This document shows positions 12,854-22,700 of a DNA stretch of 64,000 nucleotides, in pieces. The position numbers were made by a program, and so were the translations under genes. The notes below the pieces were generated by a model. The model had not been told where the DNA came from and ran no database searches. It worked only from the letters and a program-made list of their open reading frames with translations. Origin of the DNA: Lanius collurio (Eukaryota; Chordata; Aves; Passeriformes; Laniidae); assembly GCA_020086605.1 (NCBI GenBank), contig JACBWW010000044.1, positions 5,687,408 to 5,751,407 of the forward strand, in the 5' to 3' direction. Within the stretch, counting starts at the first letter, position 1; each line of letters starts with the position of its first letter.

Positions 12854-12855
12854 AA

Positions 12856-12873
12856 TGGTGGAGATATGCAGAC
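12856..12873 (+). promoter_or_regulatory. Expected primer-binding-site position
   Basis: Two bases after the LTR the sequence reads TGGTGGAGATATGCAGAC. TGG is the usual start of a tRNA 3'-end complement. The remainder is too degraded, or too unfamiliar, for me to assign a tRNA. Confidence 0.35.
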
Positions 12874-12977
12874 ATTCGATCCCTGAAAATGATTTCTAAA
12901 GGTCCGGAGTACACTGATGTGAATTGTGAGTAATTGAACTTTCTTATTGTCTTGTTTTGGGTGTACTTTCTGACCAG

Positions 12978-13340
12978 ATGGAGAAATCAGAGGAGCTGTG
13001 GCTATCTGAGCCACAGAAAAAAATGTACTTGGAAGTGAAAGAAAGACTAGCGCAACAAAATGCAAAAGTGGACCCAGGACATTTAGAACGCTTCTTCAAC
13101 TGGCTTTTCAAAAATTTCTTTTATGTCACTTGAGACTTAATTTTTGATGTTGGCTTTCCTGTAACTAGAGGCCACAGTTTTTGGAAAGAAATCAATGAGT
13201 TGATAATGATTCAGTCAAGAAGTGGAATGGCAGTAGAATTGGTATTAGCATCTTTTGCAATTGAAGATGTTCTCATAAAGCATATACTCAGTCCCAGAGG
13301 TGCAAGCAGCAGAGGTGCCTGCGGTGGAGGCGCCTGGGGG
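12978..13340 (+). pseudogene. Gag-like (matrix region) remnant
   Basis: An ATG 125 bases after the LTR opens a frame. It encodes a basic and aromatic N-terminal segment with an amphipathic look (for example VKERLAQQ, then LERFFNWLF), which fits the position and character of a class II retroviral matrix domain. One in-frame TGA (13,131-13,133) interrupts it, and the same frame then stays readable to about 13,330, where a G-run and frame changes follow. The assignment rests on position after the leader and on general resemblance. I did not see a diagnostic capsid major homology region or zinc knuckle. A search of the two halves against endogenous retroviral Gag profiles would settle it. Confidence 0.45.
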
Positions 13341-13464
13341 GGGGGGAGTTATCAGCTGTCCACTGCTTAATTCTGTGGCAAGCTTGCTTCTTAAGCCTCG
13401 GAATATCCTAGACCATTCACAAACAGCCTAATATTCCTTCGACTGAGCAGCCCCACCTAAGCCA

Positions 13465-13911
13465 GTGTTAATGACAGCTGTCCCCAGAGCAGAAGTTGAG
13501 AATAGAAATATAGCTCATACCTCTTTTGATGTTAAATCATTTATTCCCTCTGTCCTGGAGGGGAACAGAGGGTGCAACCTGGGCAGCAGTCAGCAAGGTC
13601 AGAGGGCTGGGCTTTCCCCTCTGCTGGCTTTATCACAGACAGGGGGAAAGGGGATACCAGGGGCGGAGACGGGACAAACAACCAACCAGATCAGAGCCCG
13701 CGCTGCCCGAGCCCAAAGTAGACCTGACTCAGTCACATGGCAGGGATCCGGCCGAGAGCGGGGGGGCCCAGGGGGATCCACCGCAACAGGCGCCCAGCCC
13801 CCATCCCTGTATCAGAGTGCACTCCCAAGTGACAGCAGTCAAAACAGCGATGACGAAGACGCTGGATGCAAGAGTGCATTCCTAGGGGTCTCTGAGGTAT
13901 TCTTACAGTGA
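13465..13911 (+). pseudogene. Proline/glycine-rich gag-like remnant
   Basis: This 148-codon frame is shifted relative to the matrix-like part. It is rich in G, P, Q, R and S and ends with an acidic stretch (PPSLYQSALPSD, then SSQNSDDED). PP-x-L-Y-like and acidic segments are common in the linker between matrix and capsid of class II Gag, so this could be the next part of gag. It could equally be the start of the captured sequence, or non-coding. No capsid or nucleocapsid motif follows it. The TGA that ends it overlaps the start of the next open region. Confidence 0.35.
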
Positions 13912-14585
13912 ATAAAGGAGGACAGCTAGTGGAAATAGGTGCTGAAAAACGTAAAAAGCAAGCAGTGAGAGCGGTGGCAGTAGTGGCGAGGGCAGCCATG
14001 AGAGCAGCAGTGGTAGCAGTGCGACCCGGTGGTGGCCGCTCTGCACCGTGTGGCACGTGGCGGTACAAGCCCAAGCCTCGCACTGAGAAAGGCAGCCGGG
14101 ATAGCGGCAGTTGCTATGGCAACCGCGGTGAGCCACACCAAGCCGAGCCAGAGATGCACAAGCAGTGTGGCGATGGCGGTGAGAAGAGAACCATGAGAGT
14201 GTCCAGCAGCAACATAGCTGACAGCAGCAGCAGCGGCAGCAGTGCTGGCACTACAAAGCCGCGCACACACGAACGCCTCACAGGATGCGGCCGTGCAGCC
14301 ACACTAAAGCCTGGAAAGCATGGAGCAGCTGCGTGGAGCTCCAGAGGAGAAGTGAGCACAGCACCAAGCAGTGGTGCAGAGGTGGCCAATGGAAGAACAG
14401 CCGGCAGTGGCAGAGTGCAGCAGCATGGCCAGACCGGACCCGCGCGGCCCCAAACGCGATTCCAAGGAGTCAAAACCCCTCAACAGGAACGCACTGGCAG
14501 CCCTGGCCCTGCCGGTTCTGGCTGCAGCAGCACCAGCGCGAGAGAGAGCGAAACCAAAAGTGAAAGTAAAAACACAGCAATGTGA
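13893..14585 (+). pseudogene. GC-rich low-complexity open frame upstream of and in phase with the cold-shock domain
   Basis: The frame is open for about 230 codons between a TGA at 13,893 and a TGA at 14,583. It starts TGA-GGT-ATT-CTT-ACA-GTG and has no good ATG at its beginning. The product is dominated by A, G, S, R, K and Q (for example the serine/glycine run DSSSSGSSAGTT) and has no globular domain. Its last residues (KSESKNTAM) lead, after the single TGA, straight into the cold-shock domain in the same phase. Y-box proteins have a low-complexity Ala/Pro/Gly-rich N-terminal region before the domain, so this may be that region, much expanded, or a fused viral part. GC-rich composition alone lowers stop frequency, so openness is weak evidence of coding. 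It contains an RFX X-box at 14,110-14,123. Confidence 0.45.
14110..14123. promoter_or_regulatory. RFX-type X-box (GTTGCTATGGCAAC)
   Basis: This matches the RFX consensus GTNRCC(N0-3)RGYAAC in its symmetric form, with one deviation in the left half-site (GTTGCT). It lies in the GC-rich part of the provirus. Occupancy is unknown. Confidence 0.55.
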
Positions 14586-15014
14586 AAAAAGGAAAAGGTT
14601 ATCGTAACAAAGTTGTTAGGAACTGTAAAATGATATTAGGTAAAGCACCATTACGGGTTTATAACTAGATGGGACACTGAAAAAGATGGTTTTGTGCATC
14701 AAACTGCTATTGTGAAAAACAACCCCAAAAGTAATATTCCAAGCTTAGAAGAAAGAGAAAGGGTGGAGTTTAAAATTGTACAATGAAGAAAGGGCCCACA
14801 GGCAGCATGTGTTGCAGGCCTGGGGGGTGTTCCTGTGAAAGGTAGTAGATATGCTCCAAATCGCAACAACCCTAGACAATATCCCCATAATCCCTATCCT
14901 TTTCCCTACTGTACCTTCCCCTTTTACCCCATGCCCTTTTATCCAGTATATGCCCAGTCCATATTTCCATCTCTGGTTCCCCTCACAAAACCAGGCTTTT
15001 CCATTTACCATTAA
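14586..15014 (+). pseudogene. Captured Y-box protein cold-shock domain, decayed
   Basis: Frame 14,586-15,014 aligns with the nucleic-acid-binding cold-shock domain of YBX1/YBX2/YBX3. The order is EKVIVTKLLGTVK, then YGFI (RNP1 region, 14,652-14,663), GFVHQTAI (RNP2, 14,688-14,711), KNNP (14,715-14,726), VEFKIV (14,763-14,780), then GGVPVKGSRYAPNRN (from 14,823). The NNP insert, the VFVHQTAI-like strand and the GGVPV..SRYA end separate it from LIN28 and bacterial cold-shock proteins. Internal stops fall at 14,631 (at the conserved Trp, TGG to TGA), 14,637 and 14,784. After the domain come residues rich in P, Y and F, unlike the basic/acidic repeats of host YBX C-termini. The sequence therefore either diverged greatly or fused to something else. 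In cells Y-box proteins package mRNA and bind DNA. This copy cannot encode an intact product. Whether the donor was YBX1, YBX2 or YBX3 I cannot tell. Confidence 0.85.
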
Positions 15015-15275
15015 CCCCTTTGCAATGCCAATGGGAGAATTAAAAGGAGGGAGGGAAGAAATTAACTGTCATTTTCAAAGATTCCAACAGGTACAGAAAA
15101 GAAAAAAACTCTTTTCTGACTCAGTTTCCCCATGAAGCATGCTCAGAGTCCTGTCTCCCTTCTGATGCTCCAGAGAAAAATCTGTTGGACACTTGAGGAT
15201 TCAAAAACTGGCTTATTTTCTTTTGAAATTGTTTTTGTTATATTTATCCAGCTGTTATCTAATGCCCATTTATTT
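15015..15275 (+). other. 3' internal region of the provirus, unassigned
   Basis: It lies between the cold-shock frame and the polypurine tract and is AT-rich with no long frame. It has no poly-A tract at the end of the host-like segment, which argues against a later LINE-mediated processed pseudogene landing inside the provirus. The hydrophobic-coding TTTTTGTTATATTTATCC near 15,231-15,248 might be an env tail scrap, but this is weak. Confidence 0.4.
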
Positions 15276-15292
15276 AAAAACAAAGGGTGAAA
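15276..15292 (+). promoter_or_regulatory. Polypurine tract
   Basis: AAAAACAAAGGGTGAAA directly abuts the 3' LTR start (TGTTGGG). Position and composition fit the plus-strand primer of retroviruses, slightly eroded. Confidence 0.75.
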
Positions 15293-15589
15293 TGTTGGGA
15301 TACCTTGCCCCCAAAGTCCGAGGTGGGGGGTAGGGCCTGGATGTACAGGTTTGCCCCTGCCTCTGCTCCCATGTCACGTGTGCCCCAATACCTGCTCCTG
15401 ATCGGTTGGTTTGTGTGCACAGGCCTAGGAAGAGCTCGGGTTCCTGTTGGGAGAATCTGCCTGAGACCTCGGCCATGATGAGGCTGGAGGGAAATAAACA
15501 TCCTTAAACATCCATAAAATATTGCTTCATATTTCCTTCCAACATTCATTGCTATCTTATGCATGTTGTAACTATGTCCTGTTACAACA
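15293..15589 (+). repeat. 3' LTR of the class II provirus
   Basis: It starts TGTTGGGATACC and ends GTTACAACA, matching the 5' LTR over its length with many substitutions and small indels. E-box CACGTG lies at 15,375-15,380 and AATAAA at 15,493-15,498. Confidence 0.92.
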
Positions 15590-15595
15590 CTCCTC
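15590..15595. repeat. Target-site duplication, right copy (CTCCTC)
   Basis: Identical to the six bases before the 5' LTR. Together they define the insertion. Confidence 0.9.
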
Positions 15596-18255
15596 TAAGT
15601 TTCTTTTATCTTCCTCAGGAGAATTCCATATAGACTCTAAATTTATTTTCCAGCATCCATAAATGTTTTATAGTTTTTAATAAGCTACTGCTTTCATTTT
15701 TACATTGTTTTTAGAATACTCCTCAATACTGACCTTCTGCTTCTTTTACAGTCAAAACACTGGAGGGGGATAGCGGAGTGTGTTTACACTCTGTAGGCAC
15801 TTGCACTTCTATAGTAGTATTTACTCATAAATGTAATATGATTTATACAAGAGAGATAATCTTACGTATTTCAAGTCAATCAAAACAAAATGCCAGAATA
15901 TGGCATACAAGTATTTTTCTGTGTATAAGATTACACACAATAGTCATACCAATGTGAAAAGCTTGTCTAAAGAGCCTTCCTGTCAAACAAAAATAGCTTA
16001 GGGCTTATCATCCATATAAAAAGCCAGCTCTGAGATCTGAGGAAAAAAATCCTCAATACACGATTAGAGAATGGGTTTTCCTTTTGCATGACGTTTAGAA
16101 ATATTTTTGGGGAAAAAAAATTGAATGAAAACCTTGAATAGCTCTTGACGTAAGTAGGCCACCTTTAATAAAATGTTATAGTGAACATGAGGCCCTGTGC
16201 CAAAATCTTCACTTGAAAAGACTAAAAATGTCAACTTCTTCCTCTTTGTCAGGAAGTTATAATTTCACAGCTGCACTTTTGGTTTTCAAACCAGGTAGTC
16301 ACTTTCTCCCAACCTTTTTGGAATTTGATTAATAGACTAATAAAAGTTTAAAAGGTAGGAGTGAAGACACTGCTCATGGACAGCACAGTATTTAAAAATA
16401 GCTGTAGCTCAGAGAAAGTTGGGGAAATAAGAGAGGCGAATAATAAGGTTTAATCCTGCAGCCAGAAAAAAAAATGGGAAATGGAGTCACATCCACACCA
16501 CCCCAGAGTGTCACTGCTGGGACTGAAGCCCCTGTGCACTGGAGGCTTCAGAGATTTGACAAGTGCCCCACTTGATCCTCTGAACATCCTCAAACAGTCA
16601 GACAAGTTTCTCAGTAAGTTCCTCTTACTGGCTCAACCTCAGCTTTCCCACCACAGCAGAGTCCCAGACACCTGGCTCCTTTAATTCATTTAATCATGAT
16701 CAGCAACACTATAAATAATAGCTTGAGCTGGTACCTCCAGGGAGGGATCCCCAATAAAGGCATCCCCAGACTTTTACACCCTCACAATCTGCATGTCTGT
16801 TCCAATAGTGATTTTGTGTCTGGAGTCTTCTGCTGTTCACTGGCTCCTGCAGAGTCCCTGGGTGACTGACAGCCCCTCCCTGCTCATGCACCTTGTGCAA
16901 AGGCTCAGCTCTGATTCCCCTCTCCTTGCCTGGAGCTCCAGCCATTGTCCCCCATCCAGGGCACAACATAGAGCTCAAACTGCAGCTGCACGCCCAGATA
17001 CCTGCACTAGGTGTGTTAATCAGCAAGGATCAAACCTCACTCAGAAGCAATTTTGCAGGGGGCATGGTTACTTTTGCAATGCATTTGCCCATGAGCTCTG
17101 TGTCCCTGGCTTAAGAAAGAATTGGTTCCCAGAAAAACCTTTAAGTTCTTTTCACTTGCAGGAGTGACTACAAAAACTAAATGTTGACTTCTCTGCTATA
17201 TGAGTTATGTTCTGATTTGCCTCCACATTAGCAGAGCACTAAAGCCACATCTTCCCCATCTCCAGAGCCGGAAACACTTAACAAATATTCTGAGCTCATC
17301 AAGCCTTGTAAGGAGACTCTCTTGGAATAAAAACACATTCTCTCATCATAAATCAGTAGAATAGAGACCATAAGAGCTAACATTGTATGAGCATTTTAGG
17401 ATGAGACTAAAACTTGTCTGGTAGGAATGATTAAGCATTTTGTTCATTGGCATTGATAGTCTGTTCCAAGAGAGAGGCTGGTGGAGCTGCTTGACTGGTT
17501 TCTTTCTTTGTCTTCCCAGTCACTCCACATTCTCAAAGCTATTTCTGCCAACATCCAAGAAGCATGAAATACTGGAACAAAGGTAGTCTGCTCCTTCAGT
17601 CACAGTGTCTTCATTAAATTTCAAAAAATCAAGTATTTTGTTTAAATACTTAAAAAGTCTGTGTCATGTAATGCAATTGTGGCTACAATTGCAACTGACA
17701 ACAGCAATTCTCCAACCTCTCCACCCTCATTAACACAACTGAAAGGTAAGAACAGCTGGAATCCATGGGACTCATTTGCTGCTGGCTATTTTGAGTGGCA
17801 CAGTCCTATTTAGAAAGCTAATGAAAATATGGGCTTTTCAGAATAGTCATAGCATCAGCACAAACTTACTGAAAGTGTTCCTGTGAAGGGAAACTCACAG
17901 ACTTCTTTAAACCATTATATGACTCCATATAGGATTATGTGAAAGCACCTTGTTTCCGGTCCATATGGTGTTACATTTAATAAGATGATGAGAAGCAGAC
18001 CATAAAACCATTATCGACTTCTGGAATAATCTACTTAGGGGTAAAGGTTTGTGTGCAGTAGCCACCAACCTGTCTACAAACTCATCATATATTTCAGTCA
18101 GTGACTGAATGAGTCAAATCACATCTGCCCTTGGGAAGTTTTATTCTTATATAATCAGCAACTGTGAAAAAAAGAAGCTAAAACTCTTGTATTTGTTTAA
18201 TAACTAAAATTATCAGCAGGAGTAGTTAATATGACTATGTACCTTGATACTCCTT
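15596..18255. other. AT-rich spacer, no gene recognised
   Basis: Short frames only. The 100-125-codon frames near 16.7-17.2 kb overlap each other on both strands and carry no motif. Confidence 0.55.
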
Positions 18256-18256
18256 A

Positions 18257-18294
18257 CCTAACATCCTAACATTCTAACGTTCTAACATTCTAAC
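18257..18294. repeat. Short tandem repeat, CTAACATT units
   Basis: About five imperfect copies of an 8-9-base unit (CTAACATC, CTAACATT, CTAACGTT, CTAACATT). Confidence 0.8.
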
Positions 18295-18660
18295 AACTCC
18301 AGATTACACTATTTTTAAATTCTGTATTTATCAGATAATCTTTTTAACTCATTAATTTGAAACAAGAGGCCTAGAATAAATGGATTTTTCTTTGATGGCT
18401 TTAAATATTTCTTATCTCTTTTATTTTGTGGAAGCTACATTGATTTTTTATTTCTATGGTTCTTAAATCAGGAACAGAGATTCTTGAACATCATTTCATA
18501 TAGCTATATAGTCATCTATAGTTATCACTGAAAATATTGTCATTTAACAACAATATAATGTTTGTAGTATTCATTTACTGATCTTGGCTTCATATAAAAG
18601 TATGTGACATTTTATAACATTTATTTCTGGAGTGGTACATATACCAAGCTGTCATTTAAT

Positions 18661-18700
18661 ATTTATTTATTTGTTTGTTTGTTTGTTTGTTTGTTTGTTT
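18661..18700. repeat. (TTTG)n / (TTTA)n microsatellite
   Basis: ATTTATTTATT is followed by seven TTTG units. Confidence 0.95.
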
Positions 18701-18701
18701 A

Positions 18702-19273
18702 AGACTTTTTGTGGGTCAAGAAAGAGACTTCTTCCTCTATTGTGGAAGTATTTTATCTTCTGAAGGTAAAAGACTGCAACTGCTACAGTTTGGGATGCCT
18801 GCCACAATTTCAGTCATGGCTCTTCCTATCTAAACCAGATCTATCTGGAGAGACCAGGTCTCTCCCGATGTAATGGGTGCATGTTTAAACTGCTTTATCT
18901 CACAGTTTGAATTGTATGTTACAGAAGGCTCTCTAGCAGGAACCACTTAATCCAGTGGATGATGAGGCTCTCAAGAAACTGGGAAAGTGTAGTGGTAGCC
19001 CAAGATGAGCTGGCTTTGCAGCCCTAAAACTCCACAAGACACACAATGTCTCCTGTCCTGAGTGACCACCACAACGGATAGAGCCCGAGACATGGGCTAA
19101 ATGAAGCCCAGGGGCATTTATGGACAGCTGATGAAGGTGGTTGATAAAGTAAGGGAAGGATGTAGGAATATAGAAAAAAAGATGGGAAGAGTGGTGGTGG
19201 TGGCTGATGAATATCTGTTGGATAATGAAGGACCTGAACATGATGCAAATGACACAGAAGAGAAGGTAGAGGT
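18702..19273. other. Spacer 5' of an LTR, no gene recognised
   Basis: Several overlapping frames of 60-100 codons occur on both strands around 18.9-19.3 kb. None has a motif. Part may be an unrecognised internal repeat, since it reads continuously into the LTR start. Confidence 0.45.
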
Positions 19274-19735
19274 TGTACTGGGTCTGGCTGGGACAGAGTT
19301 AATTTTCTTCACAGCAGTTCATAACGGGCTGTGCTTAGGTTCTGTTACTAAAACAGCCTTGGCAGCACACTGTTCTGACTGCAGCCAAATGGGGCTTGCA
19401 CGAGGTCAGGCCTTTCTCTGCTCCTCAGGTTGCTACCTTACCCTCCTTTGGGCAAGAAGTTGGCAAGGGACACAGCTGGGACAGAGATGTGCATTGACCA
19501 CAGCAATACTCCAGACTACAGAAGGTTGTAATCTGCAATAAAAGCCTCAAGGAAAAGAGGCAGAAACAACAATACTCATGCTTATGGCCGTTGTCCTCCA
19601 CTTGTCGAGCAGCCATCACATTTGCTGTCCAGCAAGTTGCTGAACTTCTGTCAGACAATGGGAAGTAGTGAATAAATCCCTTCTTCACCTTCCATGAGTG
19701 CTTTTGCCTTCCTTCAAATTTCTCCCCAGCCCATG
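19274..19735 (+). mobile_element. ERVL-type LTR (avian), probably solo and degraded
   Basis: It begins TGTACTGGGTCTGGCTGGGA, then CAGAGTTAATTTTCTTCACA. This is the start of a very common avian LTR type. Further matching parts are the GCTCCTCAGGTTGC region, GGGACACAGCTGGGACAG, and a GTGAATAAATCCCTTC end. The 3' limit is approximate and I found no target duplication. Confidence 0.7.
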
Positions 19736-19739
19736 GGTG

Positions 19740-22700
19740 AGTGAGCAGCTGTGAAGATATTTAGGTTCTGGCCATGCTCAAGAACATCCAGAAAATTCAG
19801 AATCACAGTCATACATTGTCATGGCACCAGCCAGATCCCAAGGAATGAAACACAAGTGAACCAGCCCAGAAAGGCTCATGATTTATTCCATCTTATAATG
19901 ATCTTTGCTGGGATGCCCAGTAATTCTTCCTCATGCATTGGCAGCTGCAGGAGGTCAGTGGGAATTCCTGTCTGTATTTTTCAGGCCATATTTTCCCTGC
20001 TACTTCTCTGTCTTCAACATATTTTCAGCATCTGGCCTTTTCTAAAGACTCCTGGACCTCTGTGCTTGAACCCATTTCTGTCAACAGGAGAGATGAGCAC
20101 TGAAAGAGCAGTTTTTTTAGGGAAAACCAAGTAAGTTTTAAAAGATATGTAACCTGTGATTACTTTATGCAGATATTCCACACTATAGTCATTTTCTTAA
20201 TTAACAAAAGAAACCCCAACAAACAAAAACAAGTACAGACAGAACAAAAGAAAGCCACTGCAGTATAAAAATTCCTTTTGGAAGATCTGAGGGAGGGATG
20301 TATGAGTGTGCACAGAACTGGAACCAGGCAGTTTTGTCCTCATTTGGAAAAAAGAATATCATCTGTCCAGAGAAAATTCCTTTTTGGGGCTCCTTTGAGA
20401 TCACTAATCTGTGGGTCAAGCATTCAGGTTTTACAATTTCACAGCACAGAACAGCATAATTATAATTACAATGCATGGCATGGCATACCTTGCTCAAGCA
20501 ATGAGACATGACAAGCCTAGAATTTTTGTGAGATTATTAGCACACCGTGAACAGTGTGACATGAAAGGCCAAAGGTCAAAAGCAGAATCACTTTAATCAC
20601 TCAGAAAGTATTGTAATTACCCTGAAGTGCATTTCCTGTTCTGTCTCATACTGGTGTGAAGCAGGTTTGGGCAAATAAAGTTCAAGAATATACTGGCCGT
20701 CAAGAATGCTGCACCTCACCTCCCCAGCTGCCTGTAAGGAAGCACTCTTTTACTACCACACTCCTAAGCTATCACAGCTTGTGCTATAAACACAGTTTAC
20801 TCAACAAGAGGTCCACATTTGTACAGACAAAGTTATATTTATGGCTGGGTATCTGTTTTCCCTCCGCTACCCGCATGAAATAGCCCCAAGTAGCCTCTTT
20901 TGGTGCTAGACTTAAAATATTTCTGTCTTAAGTTAATATAGGAGAAAAAATCTGCATGCAACAGACTGTAGATTGATAATTAGTCATATAAGCAGTATAA
21001 TATATATATCTTTGAAGAATTAATTCAGTATTTAGCTGGAGCATCTGATAAAATATGCAAATAAAAGCCCATAAACAGCTTCCAGTGTCAGTATTGCCAT
21101 ATGTAATGCTGCATTACCATCAGTATTACCATTTCGTTACCTTATCTTGTGATCATTCAGACCTCCACTGCAGCATCAGTTCCAGGACACAATTCTGTCC
21201 TTAATTACAGAAGAGGAATCTGTGCTTCCTTACAAGAATTGAGAGAGACATCAAATAAGGATATGGAGTGCTATCAGATTAATTCCAGCAGACAGCAGAG
21301 CAGCTTGGTCACTAGTTTGGCGAAACCCAACAGATTTTTAAATGTGTGGATCTATACTTTGTAAGTCAGTAAGATTTCCTACTCTGCTGTCTCCATGTTT
21401 TTGTGCAATCCAAATACCTAATTCTTCTGAGAGCTATTTATGATATTGTTATACACAGAAACTTACATTTTAGATGTCTTTGTGCCTCCTGTAAAACAAC
21501 ACAGTGCAAGAATTTTAGGTTTTTGAATTTGAGAAAACTGTTTTATGTGTGGTGTACAAACATGTTTGGAAGGTTTTTAGAAATGTATTTAGTCCTTTTC
21601 TTCCAAAGAAAGAAGTAAACATTCTCTGAGGAACTCTATTAGGCAAAGGCAAGAGATTTGAACCTTCAAACCTTGTGTTTACCCAAAGGATGCAGCCTGC
21701 CAAAACAGGTTTTGCACAGGTACATTTAACATTTAACTGTGTCCCAAACACGTCTCATGGTGGCAGGATGATTATGTTACTCCCAGAGAATGCACAGGCT
21801 CCTCTGGCATGAAATCATCCAGAGCACCTCTACTTCTTAAAACTTCAGCAGAGTGTGAGAACAGTGTAACGTAATTGCTAATTAATTTTGTGTAAAAATC
21901 TTAGATAAAATCCACCTTACTGCCAATTTGTTAAATTTGGCAGCCTGATGTGTCAAAACAGAAGCTGGCTGTTCCATCTCCTTGCAAGCTGTAAATTACT
22001 GATATACTTTCTGCATCCTTTTGTGGCTGGAGATGAATAATGCATTCACATGCTGTACTTCTCCTGGTGAAAATATCCAGGTACTGCTTATAGCTTAACA
22101 CGTTGTTTTCCTTGTCACTCTTTGATGCCTGTTCTTCACTCACAATTTGACTCTCATGCTATTCATTTAAATACCTCTCCTAATGCCATTTTGAGCAGAA
22201 AAGGGAAAAAACAAACAAGCCAAACAAAAAAACCTCAGAAGAACCAAACATGTTGATAAGCAAAGAAATGGAAAAATATTTTTTAAGAAAATTCACCGAG
22301 CAGCTTGTCCTGAATGTGCTGGGAATTGAAAAATTTGCAAACTCTGACTGAGGAATCAGACCTGGGTGGCTACTCATGCTGTTGCTGAATTTGCACCAGG
22401 GCAAGTAATGGAATGACACTATGATACTCTCCATTGTTAAATTTCAGATTTGGCTGCCTTTGAACCCATTGTTTTGGCTCACGCACCTTGTTGTCATGTC
22501 CAGCCCTGTGACCACCCTGGACCTGTGCAATGTGAGTCACAGTCTTGCTACATCAGCTGGCCCATCAACCTCCCAAAAGACACTAGTGACCCCTGAGATG
22601 TTTGTGCTCAAATAGAGGTTTGCACAAATGATATAAAGCAGTTAAAACATCTCCTCAATTCTCTAAACATCATGAGTAATTCTGCAATGGATGAGAAGTG

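Larger units (their letters stand above)
12559..15589 (+). mobile_element. Class II endogenous provirus carrying a Y-box cold-shock sequence
   Basis: The order is: 5' LTR (12,559-12,853), short leader, gag-like matrix part, proline-rich gag-like part, GC-rich open frame, cold-shock domain pseudogene, polypurine tract, 3' LTR (15,293-15,589). A perfect 6-bp target duplication flanks the whole element, which fixes its limits at about 3.03 kb. No protease, reverse transcriptase, integrase or envelope motif is visible, so it is non-autonomous and would have needed a helper. The LTRs differ at many positions (roughly four-fifths identical by eye), which implies an old insertion. Everything inside lies on the LTR sense strand. 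The host-like segment is described under its own entry. Confidence 0.9.

Noticed and set aside
12571..13065. 164-codon minus-strand open frame
   Set aside because: It runs antisense through the 5' LTR and leader of the provirus. No viral or host motif appears on that strand.
13733..14473. Several 110-120-codon minus-strand frames in the GC-rich part
   Set aside because: They are shadows of GC-rich, stop-poor sequence. The cold-shock similarity is on the plus strand only.
14586..14870. LIN28-type or bacterial cold-shock protein as the source of the domain
   Set aside because: The NNP-containing insert, the FVHQTAI strand and the GGVPV..SRYA ending fit the Y-box family and not LIN28 or CspA.
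18933..19312. Overlapping small frames around 19 kb, including a 146-codon plus-strand frame into the LTR
   Set aside because: The longest crosses into an ERVL LTR and none has a motif.
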